64,000 nt of DNA from Desmodesmus armatus (taxonomy: Eukaryota; Chlorophyta; Chlorophyceae; Sphaeropleales; Scenedesmaceae), in assembly GCA_007449985.2 (NCBI GenBank), contig VIIQ02000002.1, positions 310,001 through 374,000 on the forward strand, in the 5' to 3' direction. How positions within the stretch are numbered: position 1 is the first letter of the stretch; every line of letters starts with the position of its first letter. Positions 54,130-64,000 of this stretch are shown here, piece by piece. The notes beneath the pieces are model-generated. The model did not search any database. It was not told where the DNA came from and saw nothing but the letters and a program-made list of their open reading frames with translations. Made by a program: the position numbers and the translations under genes.

Positions 54130-57100
54130 CTAGACCAACGCCATGGCCTTCTCTGGCAGCAGAGGCCCTATGACACCCACGCTGCTGCTGCTGGTGCTGC
54201 AGCTGCCGCTGCTCACTTCTGCCTCATGAGCATCACCAAAGGCTGCAGGGCCTGTGCCCGCCGACATTCCAACTCTGCATGTAGCCCCCTCGGCAGCTGA
54301 CACGCGAGCTACAGCCACCGCCCCTGCAGGGGGGAAGCTTGGCCTTGCTGATGATTCCACTGGTGCTGGTGCTGCCGCTGCTGGGACCACTCCCCCAAAG
54401 AGGCTGGCATTTTGGCTCAACCGTGCTGCCAGCACTGACAGGAAGCTGGGGGGCCCGCCCAGCACAGCAGCTGCAGCAGGCTCAGGTAGACTAGCACTCA
54501 CAGCAGCACTGCCGTTGCCAGAGCTGCTGCCGCCCCTACCACCCAGGCCCACAACACTGCCACGCCTGCTGCCGCCAGCGCTCAACCTTCCAACCCCAGT
54601 GCCCCCTGTGCCAAACATGCCCCAAAAGTCACTCACGCCGTTGCTGCCAAGCACAGCCGCCAGACTGCTGTTACTGTGTGCGCTGCTGCGCCTGCTGTGT
54701 GTGCTGCTGCAAACGCTCCCAGCACTGCTGCTCCTGTGAGACGCTGCCAGTTCACCCGCACCAAAGCCAGCCCCCTGCTCGTGCTGATGCAGCTGCCCCT
54801 CAGCCTGTTGGTGGCCCATTTCCTCTGCACTGTGCTGCATGAAAGCATCTGTGGGTGAATCCGAGGCCTTGTGTGGCCCACTGTTCTTCGAGCTGCCTGT
54901 GCTGCCTCCCAGTCCGCATGATTCCCTGCTGTGCTGCTGCGTGGACAGCGTCAGGCCTGCTGGTGCCTGCTGCAGCTGATCCACTGCGGCAGCTGCACTC
55001 AGGTCCCCTGACAAAGCAGTGCTGTCTGTCCCCAGCTGCTGCTGCAGGCGCTGCTGTTCTGCAGCACTACTGTGGCCGCCTGGTGCTGGGACCCCTGCTG
55101 CGTCCTTTGCGGCCTGTGGCTGGCCTGATTGGCAGCTGCGGCTCTTGTGACTGGTGTTACTGCCGCTGCTGCTGCAGGGGCTCATGTGGGTCGCCAGCAG
55201 AGGCAGGGGCAGTGCGGCCTGCCCTCCCTCCAACTCCCTGAATGCAGGCGTGTCAGGCTGCTGTGCCGTTGAACCTCCATCCCCAGACAATGCTGTCACT
55301 GCCAACAGCTGGCCCGCTCCCTGCTGCGCAACTGCATCTGCCGCCCCGTCAGTCTGCTGCTGCTGCTGTTGCTGGTGAGCTGCTAAACCTGCCTCCACCG
55401 CTGCCAGACGCTCCTGCAGCGCCAGCAACTGGCTGCCCTCTGCCTGCTGCTGCTGCTGCTGTTCCTGCTGCTTCCGCTCTACGTGCTCCAGGATGGTGAT
55501 AGCCAGCACAACGGCAGGCTGTTGGGCAGTCAAAGCCCGGGCCTCAGCTGCAGCCACCTGCTGCCACTGCTGGTGCAGTGCTGCCTCTGCTGCCTCAGCA
55601 CGCTGCCGTGCTGCTGCCACCTCCTGCTGCGCTGCTGCCAGCTGAATCTGTGACTCTTCCAGCTGCTGCTGCATGTGCTGCAGAGCGGGACCGTCGGGGT
55701 TGATTATCAGGTGTAGTGCCAGCGGCTGCTCTATTGGGGCAAAGGCTGCGCGCAGAACAGACCTCCATCCCTGTACATGCAAACACATCACCGCGCACAA
55801 TAAGAGTGTGAGAAGCCTACGGTGTGCGCCATACTTCTGTGTGGCAGCAAATCCGGGTTGCATGCTGCAGTGTGCTGGAAAAGCAGCACAAGCCCCTCCC
55901 ACAGCGACCTGCTTGCTGTTCACTCGTGACAAAACTATGGTGTACAGACAGGGTGCCGAAGCTTAGGTCAGGGTATACCATACTGACGGGGTCAGCACAA
56001 GCAAAGTGCCTGTCCTACTCAACATAAGCCTACACTCCCGGCCAACCGCCACCCCCTCTCCCACCTCTGTCAGTTGTGCGTGTACATCCTCCTGCTGCTG
56101 TTGGACGTCAGCCAGCTGTGCTTGCAGGGCGTTGACAGCAGCACATGCTGCCTCACACTCCTGCAGCGCGGGATGGAAAACAGCAGATGTAACCTCATCC
56201 ATCTCTAGTAAGGCTGCTTGGAACCACTCTTACGGTCTTGGGTTTGACAGGAGAACGTCTGGCGCCCAACATGCTTAGGGCTCTGCGACACCTCTGTCTT
56301 GCAGCGTCATCAGTAAACCTAATCACTCATTGTTGGATGCTGCATGTGCTGAGCAGGTGAAAGAGTGCTGCCTGTAGGGCTTACAGGGCTTCAATTTTGC
56401 AACCTGGCCCATGGGCTGTGCTCACCTCTGCGTTCACAGTTGCCTGCAGCCGCTGCACCACTGCCTGTGTCACCTGTTGACAGCAATGGAATGAGGTGCC
56501 TGTCAGTCTTGCGCAGCCTTATCAAATCTTGAACCTCAAAAAGCTGTCCTGCACCTAATGCGGTGTACCACATGTACACCCCAGCGACACATGGGCAGCG
56601 AGCTGTGCAGGCAAGTCCACGGGAGAGTCCTATGCGGTACAGGTGCAGCTACCCAACGACCGGCACACTGTGTGCTCACATTGGCAGGCCTGGGTCCCTT
56701 GAGCATTGGTGCCTGTGGGCCTGGCTTGTTGGGAACCTTCTGTGCGCTGCTTTGGCTGCTTGTATCAGTGTCCTGCAGCGCACAGACAGGCAGCATGGGC
56801 ACCAAGACACTCAGCACATTGACGGCCAATAAGCCTTGTGTTGGTTCCTCAAACAGCCGGTGTTCAGTGTAACATCTAATTACTGACGGAGCAAGCAATG
56901 CCTTCAGCATGCAGGACTATGGACAGCCACGCAGCAATCCTTTCTGAAGTGACGACTATGAAAGGACTTGCTTCCACCCCCTGTAACCCCCGACCACACG
57001 CGCATGCTTGTGTGCATTGCAACCGTTGCTGCCCCTTGGTGTCCGACTCAACCTATCACAGTCAAGCGTATGCATGGCACTTGGTTGGTAGGACATGGCA

Positions 57101-58261
57101 ACTGATACGCCACAACAGTTCTGGCAGCTACCTGCAGGTACTGTGCAAAGCTGTAACCGGACCAGGAGCGCGGGTCTTTGTACCATCGTAGCCACTTGCC
57201 AACATCTGCTGCAGGAGCAAGCGTGGCTTGCTGCTCCAGCACAGTGGGCGCGCACGCACGCAGCTCATCCAGCAACTGTAGGACAAACACGTCAACACGG
57301 CTGAGCTGCGAGTCTGTTGCATTCACATGCATCCCCGTTCTGAGACCGTCAGCTTGAAGCAGCCTAACTGGGGATAAGTATGTGAAGTACCCTGGTCGTC
57401 TGGCTAAGATGTGAGATGATGCTGTACTGTGAGCCAGATTAAGCAGCATGCTGTGCTGCGCAGCGTGCTTCTGCTTAATGGCAGACATCAGTAGGCTTGC
57501 TGCGCTGCACAGTGCGCTGCTGTGAGCGCTGTGCAGTGGCATGGGTTCAGCAGCTCAGCACACCTTGCTTGCGTCAGACAGGCGGTAGTGTTGGTACAAT
57601 GCCACAGCCAATTCCTGCAGGGCAGCAGCACACATCAGAGGTGTTCTGGAACGTTGCTGATACCAGGCACAGCAAATTGCATGCGCAGCCCTAGTAACCC
57701 TAGTAGCAGGTATGACGAAACACAACACCAGGGTAATTTCACATAACATGAGCTGGTGGCCCCTTGCATCACACAACACACCGCCTGCACACCTTGTCAA
57801 TGCCCCGCTCCTGCTTGTGCAGCACTGCCAGGTGCTCAGCATGTGCACGCAGTCTGTCCAGATCTTCCTGTTCCTGCACCCAAACAGGCAACACCAGCAG
57901 CAGCAGAGGGTGTCCAGATTAGATGGTCAGGGGTGCTGATCAAGACTGCAGTAACGTGCACATGCACGCCTGCCACAGGCATCAGGTGCTCGAGCACAAG
58001 GCATGGTCGTCAACACAGTTGGGTACGGGATCTGCATCGGCCCAAATGAATGCATTTCATGCCAGTGTGCTGGTGTCAAGGAGTGAGAAGCACTCTGCGA
58101 GTAGCAGCCCTACTGTATGCAACACCAATGCCTCCTGCCTGACATACCTCAGGGGTATTGGCAACACAGCTGAAGATGGTACTCAGAGCAGCCTCAGACA
58201 AGAAGACATTTTGTTCGTCTTTGACAACTGAAGCGAACATATCTCGTAGCCCGATGTGCAC
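54130..58261 (-). CDS. Coiled-coil protein of unknown function, paralog 2 (5' end unresolved)
   Basis: Exons in order: 58261-58148, 57873-57793, 57614-57564, 57275-57132, 56772-56680, 56473-56426, 56160-56065, 55770-54130, coding 755 aa plus an unidentified start. Six of the eight exons have exactly the length of their counterparts in the gene at 33471-37874 (114, 81, 51, 144, 48 and 96 nt). In the 48-residue fourth exon 35 residues are identical by my count, including WYKDPRSWSGYSF. The coiled coil (MQQQLEESQIQLAAAQQEVA) and Ser/Gly/Gln-rich tail are shared. This copy keeps about 90 more C-terminal residues (ending LLPEKAMALV). The family is not recognised. The two genes are in opposite orientation 16 kb apart, which indicates an inverted segmental duplication. 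Confidence 0.8.
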
Positions 58262-59640
58262 CTGCATCGCACAATTGCACCAGTTGTGCATCTGTGTCAG
58301 CAACTGCTGCTGCCAACCTGCTGCTGCTGCTACGTTGTGCCCGGGCAACTGCCATGCTGCCTATCGCATTATTGTAAGTGTTCTCCTGAAAGCCATATGC
58401 TGCTTCAGCGACAAGAGCCACGGCATGTGTCCCTTTCTACATGTAGGGTGCCTTCAGCACAACCTCCCACTCACCACCATGTTGGCAGCTCTCTTGATGC
58501 ACCACACACAACAGAAGAGGGATTGCAGACACAAAAACAGATAACCGTAGCTGCACGAATTGGTTTGCGTGTGTCAGTGGGAATGAGGGGGAATGCGACA
58601 GGGAATTTGCTGGGGTTACGAAACCAGTGTGAAAGCCATTGATAACTTGTCGTTGATGGTTAAGAGTATGAAACTACCTTTCCCCAACCCCCCAACCTCC
58701 CACTCCTTTGAACCCAGCTTGCTTACAAATTCAAACCGTCTATGTCCAATTCAGCGATAAGGCTGCGGGAGACCGGCAGTGTGAGGCCTGGAATGCATGC
58801 TGATAGTGCGGCTTGCAAAGGATGCTGCACGTGTTTACATCTGGCAAACTAGATCACGGTCAGTAGATCACCACTGCAAGTGGCTGGGGCTGGTGCGGTA
58901 CAGAGGTAATAATAGCTACCTCATGCGGAACAGCATTGGGTGCACAGAAACTGCTGAACAATCACTACCACAGTCTGTAATACGTGACCAACCCTCAGTT
59001 GCACATGGCGCCTTGATCAATGCTTACACTGGACACAGAGTAACCACAAGATTATGGTCTCTGCTGCAGCAAGAGGTGCCGCAACAGGTCTGCACAGGCC
59101 AGACTCGCTCCACTGCAATGCACCTGTGTGGACGTTGCCTTCATACTCTACATGCGCAACCTGGCACATGCCAGGGATATGCTCGTCCCAGCAGCTGCAC
59201 ACTGCCAAACAAACATGCTATCAAACAAGCCCTCTCTCACCGCCATATACACCTGCACAGCACAGCTTGCGCAAGCAAACCACGCCCTGCTCAACTCAGC
59301 TGGCGGCACATCATGCAGGGTTCAAATGCACCCCGGCAAGCATGCACACCTACCAACGGCACACAACACCAACCCATCAAACAATGGAGCTGCTGTGGCT
59401 GCTGCACAGGTCCTGCTGCCGGGTTGGTTTTAACCTCCACACAGTGCCAGCTGCTGCACACCGCTTGTTGCAGCCCAGTTGAGTGACTGCTTAGCCACCA
59501 GCGCACAAGCTCGCCGCCTGACCACTGCCCTGCTGCACCGCTGCCTGTCGCACCGACTGACTGCTGCCATGCTGCGAGGCTGTGATGGCCTCACAAGCTG
59601 CGCCGACTGGCTGCTGCTGCCCGCCTGCTTGGCTGCTGCT
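58262..59640. other. 5' flank of paralog 2 and Ran 3' UTR
   Basis: The first exon of paralog 2 should lie in 58262-58830. A short open minus-strand stretch near 58740-58830 (IPGLTLPVSRSLIAELDIDG, followed by a GTAAGC donor) is protein-like, but its phase does not fit the next exon directly. TTACA at 59024-59028 (TGTAA on minus) is a polyadenylation candidate for Ran. Confidence 0.35.
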
Positions 59641-61478
59641 TTAGTCGATGAGCTCATCGTCGTCGTCTGCAGGCAGCGGTGCGTTGACTGCCTCTGCCAG
59701 CTCGCGCTCGTTGCGCTCCTGCTCGGCCAGATCGATGGCAACCTCTGGGGGTGGCAGCGCAACCTCCTCCACAAACTGCAGGTGGGGGTCACTGCAGGCA
59801 GCAAGGAACACATGCAGCACCAGACACGATGAGGACGCATCCGCACCTGCGACACAAACTAACGAGCTTTGCGCAGCCAAGATGGTACCGCTGGCCAACA
59901 GACAGATGCACTGTAAGTATGGGTACGACTGCTGCCGCTGCCAATACACCCCTTCTTGCGCCCAGTAGCAAGCTTTGCACCTGCAAGTGTCTCTCCTGCA
60001 ACCTGATGCTGCAGCCCATGCCGCACTGCAACCCCTGTGCTGACTCACCCGACCAGCTTGCGCGCCAGGTACAGGAAGGGCTTCTCGTAGTTGTAGTTGC
60101 TCTTGGCGCTGATCTCATAGTACTGCAGGTTCTTCTTGCGGTGGAATGTCACCTGCTTAGGCTTCACCTGGCGGTTCTTCACGTCCACCTTGTTGCCGCA
60201 CAGCACGATGGGGATGTTTTCACACACCCTGAATTCAAAAAGTGTGGACAGAGTGGCAAGATGCGAGGTGAGGGCATGCAGCTGCTGGCATGTTCATGTG
60301 GCCAGCCGCAGCTTTACAGCAAAGGTGTTGCTCGCACCGCTGCCAGCAAACCTGGGCTGCTGCTGCGGCAGAACTAGGCGGCTACTGCTCACCGGCCTCC
60401 CAAAAGTGACAGCAGTGTCTAGTCAGGCCCCTAGGCAATGCAACACCACAAATTGCAGCTGTTCGCAAAGATTTCTGACCCACTGCCAACCCTGCACATA
60501 ACCAGCTTACAAATGAAAGCCTTGGCCCCTGCACGACCACCTGGCCACCACAGGCATCCCCCCCCCTCACACCTCCCCTTGCCCCGCCACCCTGCCCACC
60601 TGCACAGGTCTCTGTGCCATGTGGGCACGTTCTTGTACGTTAGCCGTGATGTGACATCAAACATGATGATTGCACACTGCCCGTGGATGTAGTAGCCATC
60701 ACGCAGCCCTCCAAACTTTTCCTGGCCAGCTGTGTCCCAGCAGTAGAAGCGGATCTTGCCGCGGTTGGTGGAGAAGTCCAGAGGCCTAACCTCCACACCG
60801 ATGGTTGCTGCAGCAAGATAGAGGACAGCGTGTGTGAGAGACGCGCTGCTGCCTTGTGTGCTGGTGGGCGATGGTGGTGAATTCGAAACCGCCCTGCTGT
60901 GCTGCCCCAACACCTGCTACTCACGTTCATACTTCTTCTCAAACTCTCCTGTAAGGTGACGCTTCACGAAGGTAGTCTTGCCTGCAACAGGAGGTAAACA
61001 GCGGCATATGATCGTGAACGATCAGCTTTTTTTTTTTTTGAGTTTGATGGCCCTCATATCCAGCAGCATGGATTAGTGCCAGCTTGAAAACATCCAGGCA
61101 CTATGTGAACCATACCAGCCAACTTGGTTGCAGCCTGAGCGGAGAACAGGCACAACCAGCAGCTGCCCCTCAAGCTGAACAAGCAACAAGCCGTGCTGGG
61201 GCTGCTGCCTCGTGCCTGCCTGGCCCCTCACCCGTGCCACCATCACCAACCAACACTAGCTTGAAGGCTGGAACTCCTGCAGGGGTCTCCTGGCCTGGCA
61301 GCGCCTGCAGCAGGGAACAGAAGCTTCAGTTGCACCCCCAGACGTCAACGGGGGCTGTGACTGGGCACGCTGCCGCTGCTTCTTCCAAGCTGGTATACAT
61401 GATCGTTGAAGGACACAAAGAAAGAACAAACGTGTGCTCTTTGCTGCAGCGACAAGCTTGAAGGCGGGTGCGCACCAT
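59641..61478 (-). CDS. RAN1: Ran GTPase, 224 aa
   Basis: Exons in order: 61478-61476 (ATG only), 61304-61229, 60981-60925, 60807-60600, 60228-60049, 59791-59641, totalling 675 nt in phase. The start codon stands alone in its exon, followed directly by a GTGCGC donor. Motifs: P-loop GDGGTGKT (residues 21-28, split by an intron), effector region [21 protein letters not shown] with the catalytic Gln, GNKVD, and [14 protein letters not shown]. The acidic tail ending DDDDELID is diagnostic of Ran. It is the small nuclear GTPase that powers importin/exportin transport and organises spindle assembly. Length is within a few residues of animal and plant Ran. The leader may extend through the T-rich region above 61478. 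Confidence 0.98.
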
Positions 61479-63156
61479 TTTTGTGTGGCTGCTCGGCTGT
61501 GTAGCACTTCTGTCACCACCACTGTTTTACGACCACATCAACAGCTATCGCCGTTCACAAGCAAAGCGCTATGGGAGTGCGCTCCGGGTGGTTGAGGTTT
61601 TGTGTGATCTCACAACTGCTATGCAACTGCTGTGTGATGGCATTATAGTTCTCTTCCCCTCTCTACCTGTACATCAACATGATGTTGTCCACTCCATCGT
61701 GGCACAGCCTCAAGCTGGAGACACCAAGCCTCACAATTAGGTGCTCACGGCTCGCCTGCTAGCCCCCAACTCCCATCCAGCGCCCCCCCCCCCACCCGCA
61801 GACAAACAGTCATGGCACTCTCTGCTTACCATGGTATGTCCGTTGCAACCAACTGCACTGTCATGCAGACAGCAGCAGTGTGGCTGGACAATGCAGCAAT
61901 GTCGGCAGTAGTGCGTCCTTGCAGTGCATGCATGGCCCTCCAGGGGGGTTTGTCTGAAAGTATTGCTGAGAGCTGCTCAAGCACCAAAGCGTTGCTTTAG
62001 GGGTGGCTTTGCCAGTGAATTGGACATTGGGGCTTGAGCAGCGCACTTCAACTTGTACAGTGTAAACCAGGTGTGGTTGGGGCACTCCCGCCTTCCAGAC
62101 CAGGCCAAGGGTGCACTGGTATTGGGCCTTGAGGTATCCCAGCAGACGGTGGGACTGCTGCTAGTGAGTTTGGCACCAACACGCACTTGAGCAATGGCCG
62201 GGACATGTGTAGAGGAGTTGGTGAAGGAGAGTCAAGAAAAGAGGGGCTCAGGGAAGATAAGCAGCAGGCGGGAGGAAGGGCAACAGCAAGCGTTCTGCAA
62301 AAATATAGTAATAGTACCACCCCAGACGTGGGCATATGGGATGGACACCAACCGCCGCAGAGGCGGGAGGGCAGTGTGTGCGTGTGTGTGTGTGTGTGGG
62401 GGGGGGTGACTCATGGACAGAAAGGGAGTGGCCGACTCATGGGCAGAGGCAGGGGATACGCACGAGGCAGACAAAGTCAGCAGGTGGTTGGAAGGATGGC
62501 TGATCAGTCGGTGTCATCCCATGAGTGATCGAGGGCACGCCTGAGCCCACCTGCAGTTGCACTGGCAGTCAGTGACCGTGACATTACTTCATATCACTGA
62601 GTGGTGATCAAGGGTGTACATCAAACAGCCCAGCTGGAGGTACCCGCTCAGCCTGTCAAAAGGCCACATGTGGGCCATAATCTGCCATAGCGGTAGTGCA
62701 CATTTAATGTGCAGCAGCATGTGCACTGTTGCTCTGGCTGCCAGTGCCTTGAGACAGAGAGCGTGCACTGCCAAAGCCATACAAGCTGATGATGCAATAA
62801 GGTGCCAGTTACACAACAGGCATTGTGTGCCGCAGCTGTTACAATCACCGAAATTGTGACAAAATTTACCTCAAGTCAAACTGATGTGACAGCTGAGTTG
62901 TTCCCGAGGCGACCAGCCACTCTATCCTGCGCGAAATAGAGTTCAAAGTCGCTATTAATGAGTTGCAATCCATGTTTATCGGCGTATGTGTCTTCTGTAC
63001 TACAATTCACAATGCTGCTGTTGGATGACACACACAACACAGTGCATGTGAACACAGCTCTCTTCAGGACAGAAACCCGCTGATCACCACCTCAAATCGT
63101 TAAAGCACCAGCACAGGCACCTTTTGTGTTCACCGTGCGTAACCGCAAGCCCTGCC
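61479..63156. promoter_or_regulatory. Divergent region between Ran and the NPHP4-like gene
   Basis: No coding exon is supported over about 1.7 kb. It should contain the Ran promoter and leader (right of 61478) and the promoter of the gene starting at 63157. A (GT)n/poly-G stretch lies near 62378-62408. Confidence 0.4.
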
Positions 63157-64000
63157 ATGAGCAACCAGGGCGAGCAGGAAGTGCAGCTTGATGGGCAGGA
63201 TGCTGATCCTCCTGCAGTTCCTGTACAGCCCATGGGTGATTGCTATGATGATGATGGTTATGATGATGGTACTGTTGCTAGCACCTTGCAGCCAGCCAGT
63301 CTGCACTGGGAGCAGCAGCAGCTGCTGGCCGAAGAGCAGCAAGCAGGCCAGGAGCAGCAAGCAGACCAGGACCACCCAGTGCCAAGCAGCAGCGATAGGT
63401 GCACCTACAAGCAGGTTCCTGACGTGCTGAGTAGTGCTGGCATGGTAGTACGCAACAGGGGCACCTTGGCAGCTGCTGCCCGTGAAAGGTGTGTGCAGCA
63501 ACGTGTTACGGCACAGCTGTTTGGCGGACATGCCAGTCTTCCTGTTTGATGCTCATGCCGGTTGCATCCAGTGTGTACTTTTCCGCAGACTAGTAACTTG
63601 AAGCAGTCCAGCAGCCAGGTCTGCTTCTGACTTAAGCTTCGGCAACACACTGCCTGCTCCCCAAGTTCCTGACCAGAATGCACCACTGTTGCACCATGAC
63701 ACACTGATTCCACAACAGGCAGCAACAGCGGCTGACACATCAGGAGCAGCTCGTGCAGGAGTGGCAGGCCTTTGCCCGTCGGCAAGCCGCGCGGCACGTG
63801 CCAGCCCCGCTTGACCCCAGCAGACGAGTGCTGCAGGAGTCTGTGTGCTACAGGCTGCACGTGCTGCATGTCAACAACCTGCCACCACCGCTCAGCAGTG
63901 GCATCCAGTTTGGCCTGCAGCTGGGTGTAACCCTATTTGACTCTGCTGCTGGCGCCTACTACGGCAGCACTTGCTATAGCCTGGTGGAGCCCCTGCAGGG
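63157..64000 (+). CDS. N-terminal part of a large protein, possibly nephrocystin-4-like (runs off the window)
   Basis: Exon 1 is 63157-63488 and exon 2 starts at 63719 and is open to the window edge; the join (AAAG/GTGTGT to CAACAG/GCAG) keeps phase. Exon 1 encodes an acidic, Gln-rich disordered start (MSNQGEQEVQ, DDDGYDDGTV). Exon 2 has a charged helix (QQQRLTHQEQLVQEWQAFAR) followed by YRLHVLHVNNLPPPL and GLQLGVTLFDSAAGAYYGST. The last block resembles the beta-strand pattern with L/FFD and FFG/YYG seen near the start of NPHP4, a ciliary transition-zone protein that Chlamydomonas also has. That assignment rests on a short motif and is tentative. The exon structure itself is well supported. 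Confidence 0.5.

Overview
This window is nuclear DNA from a green alga, most likely a volvocalean chlorophycean; Haematococcus is my best guess, by inference only. The evidence is many small phase-consistent GT-AG introns, dense CAG/CTG repeats in exons and introns, TGTAA-type polyadenylation signals, plastid-targeted biosynthetic enzymes of plant type and algal families such as OPR-like proteins. I assembled gene models by hand by following splice sites and reading phase across exons. The exon coordinates in each entry are predictions from sequence, not from transcripts.

Layout. 21-444 is a non-autonomous DNA transposon (MITE), followed by a degenerate minisatellite (598-1615). 2125-7135 (+) is a seven-exon MYND zinc-finger protein. 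10437-16848 (-) is a twelve-exon secreted metzincin protease with a C-terminal ricin-type lectin. 16849-19257 is a repeat-rich spacer. 19258-24754 (-) is a large glutamine-rich OPR-like protein containing four tandem 39-nt mini-exons. 25154-31546 (+) is plastid biotin carboxylase (accC), thirteen exons. 33471-37874 (+) and 54130-58261 (-) are two inverted paralogs of an unrecognised coiled-coil protein with matching exon structure. Between them lie a nucleolar DEAD-box helicase (41032-46473, -) and cystathionine gamma-synthase (47020-49979, +). Ran GTPase is at 59641-61478 (-). At the right edge (63157-64000, +) a gene begins that may be the ciliary transition-zone protein NPHP4.

Function. 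These are mostly independent housekeeping genes: fatty-acid synthesis (accC), methionine synthesis (CGS), nuclear transport (Ran), ribosome biogenesis (helicase) and organelle RNA control (OPR). The secreted protease-lectin is the most lineage-specific. Divergent pairs probably sharing promoter regions are OPR/accC, helicase/CGS and Ran/NPHP4-like.

The most unusual structures are the tandem 39-nt mini-exons, two copies of a very short retroposon-like element each with its own target-site duplication, a long intronic hairpin present in only one of the two paralogs, exon-fragment duplications in accC introns, and CTG repeats placed at 3' splice sites. No viral, bacterial or CRISPR content was seen.
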